Under the pieces are notes generated by a model. The model ran no database searches. It had not been told where the DNA came from and worked only from the letters and a program-made list of their open reading frames with translations. Source: CAZRXG01 sp964603985 (GTDB taxonomy: Bacteria > Chloroflexota > Anaerolineae > Aggregatilineales > UBA3940). Taken from it: DNA of 64,000 bases. A program made the translations under genes and the position numbers. Below are positions 1 to 9,680 of the stretch, piece by piece; position 1 is the stretch's first letter; the number at the start of each line of letters is the position of its first letter. Location of the stretch: the NCBI GenBank assembly GCA_964603985.1, contig CAZRXG010000006.1, forward strand, positions 62,001 to 126,000. Reading direction: 5' to 3'.

Positions 1-3000
1 CAGGGCGTAGTCGGGGTCGGGTACGCTGTAGATCTGCTGCACGGCGTTGACGCGCTGCCAGACCTGGTCGCTGTATTCGGGGCGCTGCTGGCGCTGGTGC
101 CAGTTCCAGCCGATGACGGACGGCAGGCCGGTGTAGATGCTGACCCGTGCCCCCCAGTGATACTCGATGGTGTGCGCTTCCAGGACGACCGGCGTGCCTT
201 CGACGTTGTCTTGAAGCCAGCGCAGGGCCTCGTAGTCCGGCGCGAGGCTGAAGACGGCGTCGCCCTCGTAGCGCTCGACGTAGGGCATGTAGGTCATGCC
301 GTCGAGGGTGTGCGGCGCGTCGGGTGACCAGCGGTCGGCGACTTTGGCGCGCGTGGCGATCAGGGGATACAGGGCCGCCAGTAAGACCAGCACGGCCAGC
401 GCGCCCATCCAGGGGACGCGGATCGCCCCCGGCGCGCGCGAAATCGACGGCCAGAGCCAGCTCAGGGCCGCCGCCGCGACGAGCGCCATCAGCACCCAGA
501 CCTGCAAATGGAACTTGAAGACGGTGTTCATGCGGCCAATGTCACCCGCCAGGACAATCACCTCGACCAGCAGCGTCAGGGCGAGGGCCACCACGAACAT
601 GGCGAGCGCGGCGCGCTTCTCGATGGGCTGGCCGGGCCGGAAGAACAGGGCGATTGACCACAGGGCCAGCAGCAGCACCAGCGCGGCGACCGGGTAGACG
701 CGCGTGGCGATCTGGGCCAGCGTAAAGATGCCCAACGCCAGCGCCAGGATCACGGGGATGACGTGAGCGCGCTTGAGGCGCTTGCCTTCTTCGTGGGCGG
801 CCTGGAGCCAGCGCCAGCTCTCCCACACCAGCCATGTGACGATGACGAACAGGAACAGGCCCAGGATGTCCAGGTAGGCCCACAGCGGCGTCCTGGAGCC
901 GGTCCAGGGGATGGCGCTGTCGTAGCCGAGGTCGTAGTTACGGATGTAGGGCCGGTAGAGCAGCAGCGTCCCGACGCCCAGCACACCGGCCTGCACGGCG
1001 ATGCCCAGCAGTGTTATCCAGGGGCGGGGTGTGTCGGTGGGCGGTGCGTCGCCGGTATCTTCTCGTGACCCGGCCCGAACCTGGGCGGCGACCAGCCACA
1101 GCGCACAGCCGAACAGCAGGCCCAACGCGCCGACGGCCAGCGCGGCGAGCAGGCCAGGCCGGGTAGGGGTGGCGGCGAATAGAGCGGCCAGCCCCAGGAC
1201 GTCCGGGAAATAGGTCACGGCGGCCAGCAGCCCACCGAGGACGATCCCCAGCCCCAGCGCGCGCAGCGCGGCATTGTCCCGGCGGCGGTGGGTGTGCGCC
1301 AGCACTAACGCCCCCAGGCCGAGCACCAGATAGGTGGGCAGGTCCCAGGTGTTGGTGGGACGCAGCGCGCCGATGATCAGCGCCCCGGCGAGCAGGTTGA
1401 GCAGCGCCAAACCGACCGGCTGGCGGGCGGTAGCGCCTTCGTCCCCGGCGGCATTGACGGCCAGCCGCGCGCCGCGAATCTGGGCCACGTCCCAGGCAAT
1501 CGCCAGCAGCGTGATCGGCAGCGCGATCATGTGGGCGTGCAGGTCGGCGTACAGGAAGGTGAAGAACGGGAACTCGGTGATCGGGCCGATCTCAAGCGGC
1601 TGGCCGGTCTCGCTGATGGGCACCGGGATCAGGCGGGTGGCGTTCCAGTACCACTCGCCCAGGCCGACGGGGAGCAGCACGTCCCCTCGGAGGAACCGCG
1701 CCAGCCCCCGCATCACGTCGCCTGTGTCGGGGAGGAGTGTATCGGTGTAGCTGGGCACGCCGGAGCCAAGCTCGGCCAGCCCCCAGATGATGGTGCGTAT
1801 CTCGTCCAGGTTGCCCAGCACGACGGTCAGCAGCAGGGCGGCCAGCCCGGCCAGGTAGGGCTGCCAGCCCGCCGCGCGAGTTCCCCCGCGCAGCGCGGCC
1901 AGCACGTCGCCGAAGGAGGTCTGCGGCCACGCCCGGAGCGCCTCCCACAGCGTGAGCGTGGCCGGTTGGCGTGTTTCGTCGGCTGTGGGTTGATCGTCGC
2001 GACCGGGCAGCGGAGCCACCAGGTTGTAGGCGACCGAGAACGCGCCGACGCCCGTCAGCGCGAACAGGGTGGGCAGGATCAGGTTGTAGGCCAGCGTCAC
2101 CGGCACGTTGAGCAGTTTTACCGGCAGGCCGACCACCACGAACCCGAAGTAGTAATAGTTGATCGTCTCACCGGCGAACCAGGGATCGTAGGGCGGGAAG
2201 GTGCGCGACTTCAGGACGGCGTTGAAGTAGGCCAGATCCATCGGCTTCTCGCCGCCGTAGGCCGGGTGCCACAGGTCGGGGTTGCCCAGCCGGATCAGCA
2301 GGAAGACGAGGAACAGCACGAGCATCAGGATTTCGGTGAACAGAATGTGCCCCCGGTTGGCGCGCAGCCAGTCGAGGAACTCGGCCCGGCGGTGGAAGAC
2401 GAGCGCCGCCGAGATCACCGCGACGGACAGCAGCGCCAGCAATGCCGTGCCGCCGCTCCAGGGAAGCGCTTTCAGGCTGGCGGCCATCCAGGCCAGCCAG
2501 GCCGAAAACAGCAGGCCGAACGTCTTGGCAAGCGGGTAGCCGCGGTCGGGCAGGCCGGGGAAGAGGGTGTAAAGCGCCGGGAAGGCGACCCAGCCTGTGA
2601 CGAGCATCAGTGCCCACCACACCAGCACGGCGAGCGGCTGGAAGCGAGAGTAAACGTCGGTGCGGGCGCTGCCGGTGTCGGTCGAGGTGCTGCCGTTCGA
2701 GCCGCCGCCGTTATTTGGGTTGTCCCAGGCCCGCGAATCCGGCTTGGGGATGCGCACCGGGCGTCCCCTGGCGTCTTTGGCGATGACGCGCAACGCGCCG
2801 TCGAGGTCAACACCGTCGAGGATGGCGGCGGTGCGGGCCGGGTCGTAGCGCTCGGTCTTTTTGAAGATGAACACGCGCGGGTGATCGTAGACCGTCCAGG
2901 CTTCCTCGGCGCTGTCGTCGCGGAATTCAATGGGGCCGAGGTTGGGGCGCGAGGTGAAATCGCCGACCAGCTCGAAGCCCAGCTCGCCGCTGAACAGCGC

Positions 3001-5229
3001 GCGGTAGTAGGCGATGGTCAGCGGGTAGCGCTGGGGGTTGCGGGGCATGGCATCGTAGAAGCGGTTGCTGGATATGGTCAGGTAGTCGGCCCGGTCGAGG
3101 ACGTACTTCATCCGCTCGCGCTTGATGTCGATGTCCTCCCAGTGGATCTGTAGCTCGTAGCCCTGGTACTGGGCACCCCACACGTTGTACGGGGCCAGTG
3201 AGAGCGGGAGCGGGTCGTCCCACGTACCCTCGGTGGCGACGCTCGAACTGGCCAGCACCAGCGGCCCGGCGGCGTCGGTCTGGAGGGTGAGGTAATAGGA
3301 CTGCCCGGCGACCAGGTCAACCGGCTCAAAGGCCAGCGTGTAGCTCGCGCCGCGCGGATCGCCGGTCGCCGCGAAGTCGCCGGTGATGTGCCCCTCGGCC
3401 AGGGTGTTCGCGCCCTCCGGGTCGCTCGCCAGCGTGACGCGCAGCGTTTCCAGATCCTGGCGGTCCCCTTTGTCGGCCACATGGTTGAGGCGCAGGCGGG
3501 TCAGCGTGCCGTCGAAGGGCAGCGAGAACTGGTGGGACTGCGGCATCCCGGGCTGCACCTGCGAATAGAGCACAACCGGTCGGGCGGGGTCTTCGGTTGG
3601 GATGACCAGCGGGCTGTCGCCTGAGTCGCCCGTCAGGCCGGTATCCTCACCATAGAACTGTGTGGGATCGAGCCAGGTATTGTGCAGGCCAAGCTGGAAT
3701 TGGCGCGGGCCTTCAGCGGTCTCCAGGAACAGCGTCACGTCGGAGGGGATATTTTCCAGCATCCAGTGCGAGGCCGCGACGCGCGTCACGGGGCGGGTGT
3801 AGATGCGCGAGACGGCGAATCCCCAGGCGTAGGCCGAAACCAGCACGACGGTCGCCAGCCCGGCGGGGACCCACGCCGACCAGTGCCAGCGCGACGCGCG
3901 CCGGGCGGCGATCAGCGCGTGGATGCGGTCCCACAGCGTGACCAGCGCCCAGGCGGCCAGCATCAGCAGGAAGGGATAGACGGGCAGGAAGTAGCGCATG
4001 GTCTTGACCCAGCCGATGCCCTGCCAGGTGAAGTACAGCGCCGTCCAGATCACGGGCAGCATCAGCCGCATCGCGCCCCGGTGACCGCGCCCGATCTCCC
4101 ACAGCGCCCAGAAGAAGGCCAGCCAGGCGAACAACCCCAACGGCCAGCCCATCCCGACGCGCACCATGTTGATCCAGGGGAAAATCAGCGGCAGCCGCTT
4201 GCCCCACTGGTGGTTGGGCGGGATGTCCGAATAGCCGGACACCTGACGACGCACCTCTTCCATCTGCGCCAGCCAGGCGGGATTGGGGCGGAAGCCGACC
4301 GGGTCGCCGACGATGCTGAGAATCCGCATCGACGTGCCAAGCTGCTCGTCAAGGGGCTGGCCGGAGTTGGGCGGCAGGAAGGCGTAGGGCTGGGCAACGC
4401 GGAAGGTGATGGCCGTCACCAGCCCGGCGATCACCAGCCCGGCGGTCGCGCGCAGCACCAGCCGGGTCGTGTGACGCTTCCGGGCGGACAGGTCGTCTAT
4501 GGTCTCCACGTCCTGTAGGTCGATCTCGCCCGTCTCGCGCCAGACGCGCAGCGCCAGGGCGATGATGAGGATCGTGGCCAGCGGGAAGATGCTGACCTTG
4601 CTCGCCATGCCCAGGCCGAGCATCAGCCCGAAGAGCGGGTAATCGACCCAGCGGTGGCCGGTGAACGCCCGCGCGATGAAGAAGAAGCTGGCGACGACGA
4701 ACAGGTTGGTGAAGGTGTCGACCGTGAAGAAGTGCGACTGCTGGATCGGGAGGGCGGCGGCGGCGCACAGCGCGGCGGCCAGCACGCCGACACGCCGGTC
4801 GAAGAGGTGGCGGGCGGTGAAGTACGTCATGACAATCGCCAGCAGGTCGGCGACTGCCGATATGACCCGCCCCGTGATGTGGACCTCGTTGTAGCCCGGC
4901 GTGCCGAGCCACTCGGCCAGGTAGCGCACGAAGATGATCGGGAAATCCCCGTAGACGAAGAAGCCATGACCGACGTTGTTGGGGTTGAGCGTCGAGGTGT
5001 GGGTGTCGAAGTACTCGGCCAGCGAGTTAACCGGGCGGATGCCGCTCTCAACCAGCGAGAGGAAGCGCTCGTCGGGGTGCAGGTGCTGGCCCTCGTCCCA
5101 GTCCAGCCCGACCAGACGCAGGTACGCCCCCGCGATCAGGATGAGCACCATCAAAACGACGACGCCCAGCGTGCGGGCCGCCGGTGAGCCGGTGGGGCGG
5201 GTTTCGTCCTGCGTTGATGGATCGTTCAT
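1..5229 (-). CDS. GT39-like glycosyltransferase fused to a YYY-family (DUF2298) membrane domain, 3' end cut by window
   Basis: This frame is open from an ATG at 5229 to the left edge, so at least 1743 residues are visible and the C-terminus is missing. The first part starts with a membrane segment followed by WDEGQHLHPDERFL, an acidic periplasmic motif of lipid-carrier-dependent GT-C glycosyltransferases, then many membrane segments and a soluble region ending near YDHPRVFIFKK (about residue 770). A second hydrophobic half begins near residue 840 and contains GETINYYYFG (Tyr 1025-1027), the signature of the Chloroflexi/archaeal YYY integral membrane family. I therefore read it as one polypeptide joining a PMT/ArnT-like transferase to a YYY domain, acting in the membrane on an envelope glycan. 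I checked frame continuity at 3240, 2160 and 60. Substrate unknown. The gene at 19956-21833 shares the HPDER motif. Confidence 0.85.
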   Translation of the reverse strand, partial: MNDPSTQDETRPTGSPAARTLGVVVLMVLILIAGAYLRLVGLDWDEGQHLHPDERFLSLVESGIRPVNSLAEYFDTHTSTLNPNNVGHGFFVYGDFPIIFVRYLAEWLGTPGYNEVHITGRVISAVADLLAIVMTYFTARHLFDRRVGVLAAALCAAAALPIQQSHFFTVDTFTNLFVVASFFFIARAFTGHRWVDYPLFGLMLGLGMASKVSIFPLATILIIALALRVWRETGEIDLQDVETIDDLSARKRHTTRLVLRATAGLVIAGLVTAITFRVAQPYAFLPPNSGQPLDEQLGTSMRILSIVGDPVGFRPNPAWLAQMEEVRRQVSGYSDIPPNHQWGKRLPLIFPWINMVRVGMGWPLGLFAWLAFFWALWEIGRGHRGAMRLMLPVIWTALYFTWQGIGWVKTMRYFLPVYPFLLMLAAWALVTLWDRIHALIAARRASRWHWSAWVPAGLATVVLVSAYAWGFAVSRIYTRPVTRVAASHWMLENIPSDVTLFLETAEGPRQFQLGLHNTWLDPTQFYGEDTGLTGDSGDSPLVIPTEDPARPVVLYSQVQPGMPQSHQFSLPFDGTLTRLRLNHVADKGDRQDLETLRVTLASDPEGANTLAEGHITGDFAATGDPRGASYTLAFEPVDLVAGQSYYLTLQTDAAGPLVLASSSVATEGTWDDPLPLSLAPYNVWGAQYQGYELQIHWEDIDIKRERMKYVLDRADYLTISSNRFYDAMPRNPQRYPLTIAYYRALFSGELGFELVGDFTSRPNLGPIEFRDDSAEEAWTVYDHPRVFIFKKTERYDPARTAAILDGVDLDGALRVIAKDARGRPVRIPKPDSRAWDNPNNGGGSNGSTSTDTGSARTDVYSRFQPLAVLVWWALMLVTGWVAFPALYTLFPGLPDRGYPLAKTFGLLFSAWLAWMAASLKALPWSGGTALLALLSVAVISAALVFHRRAEFLDWLRANRGHILFTEILMLVLFLVFLLIRLGNPDLWHPAYGGEKPMDLAYFNAVLKSRTFPPYDPWFAGETINYYYFGFVVVGLPVKLLNVPVTLAYNLILPTLFALTGVGAFSVAYNLVAPLPGRDDQPTADETRQPATLTLWEALRAWPQTSFGDVLAALRGGTRAAGWQPYLAGLAALLLTVVLGNLDEIRTIIWGLAELGSGVPSYTDTLLPDTGDVMRGLARFLRGDVLLPVGLGEWYWNATRLIPVPISETGQPLEIGPITEFPFFTFLYADLHAHMIALPITLLAIAWDVAQIRGARLAVNAAGDEGATARQPVGLALLNLLAGALIIGALRPTNTWDLPTYLVLGLGALVLAHTHRRRDNAALRALGLGIVLGGLLAAVTYFPDVLGLAALFAATPTRPGLLAALAVGALGLLFGCALWLVAAQVRAGSREDTGDAPPTDTPRPWITLLGIAVQAGVLGVGTLLLYRPYIRNYDLGYDSAIPWTGSRTPLWAYLDILGLFLFVIVTWLVWESWRWLQAAHEEGKRLKRAHVIPVILALALGIFTLAQIATRVYPVAALVLLLALWSIALFFRPGQPIEKRAALAMFVVALALTLLVEVIVLAGDIGRMNTVFKFHLQVWVLMALVAAAALSWLWPSISRAPGAIRVPWMGALAVLVLLAALYPLIATRAKVADRWSPDAPHTLDGMTYMPYVERYEGDAVFSLAPDYEALRWLQDNVEGTPVVLEAHTIEYHWGARVSIYTGLPSVIGWNWHQRQQRPEYSDQVWQRVNAVQQIYSVPDPDYAL

Positions 5230-5280
5230 AGCGCAGCTTTCGATTTTGGCGTCGGAGATCCGTTCATCTGCCGCCGGTAG

Positions 5281-5286
5281 ATTATA
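5281..5286 (-). promoter_or_regulatory. Candidate -10 element for the GT39/YYY gene
   Basis: The minus strand reads TATAAT here, 51 bases before the ATG at 5229. No good -35 hexamer is spaced 16-18 bases upstream. The 120-base gap between this gene and the next gene upstream on the same strand, with this hexamer in it, suggests the giant gene can be transcribed on its own. Confidence 0.4.
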
Positions 5287-5349
5287 CCCTGATCGACCGG
5301 CAGGCGGCGCGGGCCATCTCCTTATTTACACGGCCTGGGTCTGGATTCC

Positions 5350-7740
5350 TCACTGCCCGGGGGCGGGCACAACGTAAAGGACGAAATCACGCCCTTCCGT
5401 CGCGCTCGCGTAACGCTGGGCGCTGCCTTCCGGGAACCGTTCTTCGAGGATGCCCAGCGCCTCCAGGTCGAGCGGGTGGACGATGAAGACCAGCGGGCGC
5501 ACCGCGAAGGACTGCGGGAAGTTGTCGAGGTAGTTTACGAGCGTCGGCACGTCCATGATCGCCTGGTCGAAGGTGATGTCGCCCGCCTCGATGCCGATGG
5601 CGCGGTAATCGTGCCAGAAGGGCCACCCCTGGAGCCACACACCGTCGAGCGGGGCGTCGGGGCCGACCTGCTCGCGGACGGCGTCGGCGACCTCGCCGGG
5701 GTTGAGGGCCGAGTTGCGGTACGAAATGGCGTACTTCACGAAATAGGTGTTGTAGTTGACCAGGGCTGCCCCGCCGAGCAGCGCGGCGATCAGCAGGCCG
5801 GTCAAGGCCACACCTGGCAGGCGGCCCAGCACGGCGCTCCAGCGCTGGCGAATCAGGCTGAGCGGCCAGGCGGCCAGCAGAAAGACGACCGGGATCACAC
5901 CGCTGGCGCGGGTGGCACTGGGATTCTCCAGGGGGAAGGCAATCGACAGCGCGGAGGGCAGCAGCATGATCAGCGCGGCGATCAGGATGAAGGCGTCAAC
6001 CGGGTCGCGGCGGACGCGCAGCCGCACCAGCCAGGCGGCCAGCCCCAGGACGAACAGTATGCCGGTGAACAGGTCGAGCATCGGCGCACCGGGCAGGGCG
6101 CTGAACCAGGAGCTGTCGCCCTTGAGGTTGAACATCAGCAGCGCGTCGGCGTAGTTGCGGGCGAAGACCCCCAGCGGCGATCCCTGGATCGGCACCTCGC
6201 TGCTGGTGGTGCGGTTGATGACGCGGTCCCACAACTGGGTGGGGTAGTCGTGCCAGACGCGCAGCATCGGCGTGAAGATCGCCAGCGCGACCAGCCCCGC
6301 CAGCGCCAGATTGGTGGCCTGCCGGATCGTCGTGCTGGTTGCCAGCGTGCGCAGGTGGTCGGCGTCGGGGTTGTTTTTCAGGTGGGCGGTGACCGCACGT
6401 ATGATCGGGCCGAGCACGGCCACCAGGAAAGCCGCCAGCGCGATCAGGGGGGTGATGCGTAGAGACTGGTAGCCGTACACGCCGACGCCCATCCACACAC
6501 CTGCCCACAGCCACGCTTTACGTGACCCGGTGCGGATGCCCCGGATGAGCGTCAGCAGCAGCGGCGTGAGGAGCAGCGGCGTCAGGACGATGCGCAGCGC
6601 CAGGCGTCCCAGCATGATGTGCCACCACGAGACGGCTACCAGCGCGGCGGCGAACAAACCCGTCTCGCGGTCGACCAGCTCGCGGCCCAACAGGATCATC
6701 AGCGGGATCAGGGCCAGCGCCTCAATCGCCGAGACGAGCTTGAGCGAGATGAACGACATCCCGGTGCCGAAGGCGCGGCTGGCAAGCGCAACCAGGTAGA
6801 ACTGGATGGCCTCGCGCCCGGCGTTGCGGGTGAAGAAGACGTGGTAGATCCCCCGTTCCGCGATGTCGTAGGAGTCGAGCAGCTTCTCGACGTGGTCGCT
6901 GGTCATCTCGTTGGGGATGGCGTCCAGCCGGTAGAAGCGGTAGAAGGCCGCCACGCCCATGATGGCGACGAAGGCGGCGATCAGGGTCAGGGTGTGCCGT
7001 GACAGGGTTGGGCGGGGGAGGCGGAGCCTTTTCAGCCACGCCGCGAAGTCGGCCAGCAGTTCGCGCGGGCTGCGCTCCGCAGAGGCGACCAGCCAGCCGA
7101 TCACGCTCACGATCCAGGTGATGACGCCCGCACGCGTGAGGGTGTTGTCGGCGGTGAAGATGTAGGTCAGGATCGCGAAGGCCAGTGCCACCAGCGCGAT
7201 GATGACGCGCGTGTTGAGCGCCGCCTCGCTCAGGAAAGTGAGCGGGCGTGCTGCCGCGCCGCCGGTGACTCGCGGGCCGCGCCGCAGCAGGCCGCCGTCC
7301 GGCGGGGCGATCTCGAACATCAGGATGCCCAGCCAGGCGACCAGCGCCAGCCCGTAGAGCAGCGCCCCACCAATGCCGCTGCCCTGTCCGGTCATGGTTG
7401 ACTGTGCCAGGTAGCCGAACAGGAGGGCGGCGACCGTTCCCAGCCCCAGCGCGAGCGCGCGCACCGGGTCGGCGTCGGCGACCGGCGCGATGGGGGAGTC
7501 CTCGTAGTGCAGGACGGTCGGCGCTTCCAGGGCCGCTGAGTCGGGTTGGGGTAGGGGGGGCATCCTGGCGATCGGGGGGCGCGCCCATTCGCGGGGCGGG
7601 AGGATGTCCGGCAGGGCTATCGCCTCCTCGTCGCGCGGCGGCAGAAAGACCGCCCGCAGCACGTCTTTGAGGGTGATGGATGGACATACTTCCGGCTGCG
7701 GGTTGATTGCTGTTTCTAGGGGATGGTTATTGGTCTCCAT
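5350..7740 (-). CDS. GT-C (GT39/ArnT-like) membrane glycosyltransferase
   Basis: A 796-residue protein with a hydrophilic N-terminal stretch of about 100 residues, then many membrane helices and a short soluble C-terminus. After the early helices lies DAIPNEMTSDHVEK, in the place of the acidic catalytic loop of polyprenyl-phosphate-sugar-dependent transferases, followed by a loop with Arg and Glu near an FFTRNAGREA motif. These enzymes move a sugar from a lipid carrier to an envelope acceptor on the outer face of the membrane. I start it at the ATG at 7740 (METNNHPLE) rather than a TTG at 7782; neither has a clear ribosome site. It is the last gene of the minus-strand glycan block. Family assignment is by motif and topology; substrate unknown. 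Confidence 0.8.
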   Translation of the reverse strand: METNNHPLETAINPQPEVCPSITLKDVLRAVFLPPRDEEAIALPDILPPREWARPPIARMPPLPQPDSAALEAPTVLHYEDSPIAPVADADPVRALALGLGTVAALLFGYLAQSTMTGQGSGIGGALLYGLALVAWLGILMFEIAPPDGGLLRRGPRVTGGAAARPLTFLSEAALNTRVIIALVALAFAILTYIFTADNTLTRAGVITWIVSVIGWLVASAERSPRELLADFAAWLKRLRLPRPTLSRHTLTLIAAFVAIMGVAAFYRFYRLDAIPNEMTSDHVEKLLDSYDIAERGIYHVFFTRNAGREAIQFYLVALASRAFGTGMSFISLKLVSAIEALALIPLMILLGRELVDRETGLFAAALVAVSWWHIMLGRLALRIVLTPLLLTPLLLTLIRGIRTGSRKAWLWAGVWMGVGVYGYQSLRITPLIALAAFLVAVLGPIIRAVTAHLKNNPDADHLRTLATSTTIRQATNLALAGLVALAIFTPMLRVWHDYPTQLWDRVINRTTSSEVPIQGSPLGVFARNYADALLMFNLKGDSSWFSALPGAPMLDLFTGILFVLGLAAWLVRLRVRRDPVDAFILIAALIMLLPSALSIAFPLENPSATRASGVIPVVFLLAAWPLSLIRQRWSAVLGRLPGVALTGLLIAALLGGAALVNYNTYFVKYAISYRNSALNPGEVADAVREQVGPDAPLDGVWLQGWPFWHDYRAIGIEAGDITFDQAIMDVPTLVNYLDNFPQSFAVRPLVFIVHPLDLEALGILEERFPEGSAQRYASATEGRDFVLYVVPAPGQ

Positions 7741-7803
7741 GATGTTATGACACAGCAAACTGTCACTTGCGTGAGTGGGCAATTCACATTTGTATGAGAT
7801 GTG

Positions 7804-8799
7804 CTAGAAACTGGCTGACAATTCGTAATGCAGCGTATCGACCAGCCTGCCCAGAGCAGACCGGTAGTCCTCTCGGAAATCGAGGTGCTGCAGTCGGCTC
7901 AAACGATAGGGCATGTCCGACATCTCAAAGTCGATGGCTAAGATGGGGATGATGGTTTTCTTGTTGTGCAAAAAATAGTGATACTCATCAGCTACGTTCT
8001 CTGAGTTCGCCGATGTCTTCGTCAACACCAGAATCATCACGGCAGCTTCCCTCAGGGCACGTTGCACCACTCGATCCCATGGCTCACCTGGCCTGATATT
8101 TATTTGGTCCATCCAGACTGAGAACTGCTCACCAATAAGATCGTCGGCGACTTGTAAGGCAATTGACTGGTCTTCGCGAGCATAGCTTATGAAGATTTGA
8201 CCGGTTTGCTGCTGCGCTTGTGAAAATTGCTTTGATGCATCTATGTCTGTAGTAGCGGCCTCCACGGCGGGGTGGGTTGCCTTCATCTCTGCCAGTTCTT
8301 TGGACATAATGTCGGCGACCCCGCTGTTAATCTCTGCGAATGTAATCTTCTGCAATTGTGAAGAGTGCTCGCCCTTGATATATGCATCTACCATGCCTAA
8401 AAGCTCGGCACGGAACGCTCCCCTTACTTCTAGACCGTACCCCACCCCGTGAAGCGTGACCGTCAGATGCGTCACAGTGAGGTTTTCTTGGGCCAACAAT
8501 GCCAGGAAGTTGTACCCTAATTCGCGGATGCCTGCATAGCCAAGCTGGTGTAATGGCTCGGTGCCAACGACGAATAGATGGGGTGCTTTTAGCAACCCGT
8601 GGGTGGGCAAGAGACGATATTCCCCCTTTGCAAGTGGGATCCTGTCTAGTTCCGCTAGTTCGGGATGTCCCTTCCTCTTGAGCAAATTGCTGATGTTACG
8701 GTCTAAGCCGTAGAAAGCCTGGGCATATTTAAGCCCCAACATATCGGTATCAAATGATATCGCGTTATTGTTTACAACTTCTATTGCCAGGGGGCACAT
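7804..8799 (-). CDS. TIR-domain protein with macro-like N-terminal half
   Basis: 331 residues. The C-terminal half (about 200-325) is a TIR_2-type domain: QIFISYAREDQ at the first strand, FSVWMDQINIRPGEPW in the BB-loop region, and SANSENVADEY, where Glu272 is the position used by NAD-cleaving TIR domains. The N-terminal half (1-165) has alternating strands and helices with LPTHGLLKAPHLFVVGTE and TLHGVGYGLEVRGAFRAELLG, which resembles a macro or M17-peptidase N-terminal fold; I am less sure of this part. It has no signal peptide or membrane segment. It starts 15 bases after the methyltransferase stop, with AGGTG before the ATG. The DNA is visibly richer in A and T than its neighbours, pointing to a later insertion. 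Likely a signalling or immune NADase, but no partner effector is visible next to it. Confidence 0.8.
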   Translation of the reverse strand: MCPLAIEVVNNNAISFDTDMLGLKYAQAFYGLDRNISNLLKRKGHPELAELDRIPLAKGEYRLLPTHGLLKAPHLFVVGTEPLHQLGYAGIRELGYNFLALLAQENLTVTHLTVTLHGVGYGLEVRGAFRAELLGMVDAYIKGEHSSQLQKITFAEINSGVADIMSKELAEMKATHPAVEAATTDIDASKQFSQAQQQTGQIFISYAREDQSIALQVADDLIGEQFSVWMDQINIRPGEPWDRVVQRALREAAVMILVLTKTSANSENVADEYHYFLHNKKTIIPILAIDFEMSDMPYRLSRLQHLDFREDYRSALGRLVDTLHYELSASF

Positions 8800-8814
8800 C
8801 CTACACCTGCCTCA

Positions 8815-9663
8815 CTAAGCTGGTTTCCGTGCCAGTATACACAGGTTGACGGTGGATCGTCCAGCCGGTTCGTCCATCACGTTGCGCCGGTCGAACCACT
8901 CGAACACCCGCAGGCCGATGTTGACCGGGTTGAGCGGGCCGCCGCGCTCGCCGCTCAGATTGTGGCGGTCGGCGGCCTGCGCCACGTCACCGGGGAGCAT
9001 CCCCGCTTCGAGCAGTGTCTTGCCGAAGCCGTAAACGACGTTGTGAATGAAGGGGAAGCTGTGATGGGTGAAGCTCCGCTCGGCGGCGATCTCCAGCCCG
9101 GCGGCGGTGACGGCTGCGCGCAGTTTGTCGCGCGTGTACAGCCGCACGTGGTTGGCCCAGATCCCGGCCAGGATGCCGCGCCGGATGTGCGTGTTGAAAA
9201 ACGTCTCCAGCGTCTTGTTGATCGGGTCCCACCAGAAGGGATAGTTGGCGTTGGGCACGGTGATGGCGATCAGCCCGCCGGGCCTGAGCACGCGCGTCAC
9301 CGAGCGCAGCACGGCGACATCGTCCTCGACGTGCTCCAGCACCTCGGAGAGAATCGCCTTGTCGAAGGCGGCAGCGGGCAGGGGGAGGCGGCTCAGGTCG
9401 CCGTTGACGAGCGTGATGCCCTGCTCACCCGCCAGCGCGGCTTTCGCGATGTGCAGGTAGGGGCGCTCAAGCTCGATGCCCACCACGCGCGCCCGGCAGG
9501 TGTGGCGGATGAACTTCGGGTAGAAGCCGCGCCCGCAACCGCCGTCGAGGATCAGGTCGCCGTCCCCCGGCTCCAGCCACTCGAAGATGGTCTGGACGCG
9601 GCGGCGGTAGGCCATGTCGGCCTCGTTGCGAACCATGCGGGCGATGGTGCTGTGGTCAACCAT
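8815..9663 (-). CDS. Class I SAM-dependent methyltransferase
   Basis: 282 residues from the ATG at 9663 (MVDHSTIARM); longer upstream frames only mirror the neighbouring gene. LILDGGCGRGFYPKF (about 38-52) is the SAM-binding motif I, followed by an acidic motif II (VVGIELERPYL) and LPLPAAAFDKAILSEVLEHV, then LRPGGLIAITVPNANYPF. This layout is that of small-molecule methyltransferases of the UbiE/Methyltransf_11 group. It starts 17 bases after the stop of the GT4 glycosyltransferase and precedes the TIR gene by 15 bases. Its place suggests it methylates a sugar, lipid or polyprenyl intermediate in envelope glycan synthesis; the substrate cannot be read from sequence. Confidence 0.85.
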   Translation of the reverse strand: MVDHSTIARMVRNEADMAYRRRVQTIFEWLEPGDGDLILDGGCGRGFYPKFIRHTCRARVVGIELERPYLHIAKAALAGEQGITLVNGDLSRLPLPAAAFDKAILSEVLEHVEDDVAVLRSVTRVLRPGGLIAITVPNANYPFWWDPINKTLETFFNTHIRRGILAGIWANHVRLYTRDKLRAAVTAAGLEIAAERSFTHHSFPFIHNVVYGFGKTLLEAGMLPGDVAQAADRHNLSGERGGPLNPVNIGLRVFEWFDRRNVMDEPAGRSTVNLCILARKPA

Positions 9664-9680
9664 GTTGCCGGGGAATGTGA

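Noticed and set aside
1531..3153. A 540-codon open frame on the plus strand
   Set aside because: It lies antisense to the GT39/YYY gene in high-GC DNA and gives a Gln/Arg/Gly-rich product with no domain; the minus-strand frame has recognisable motifs through the same bases.
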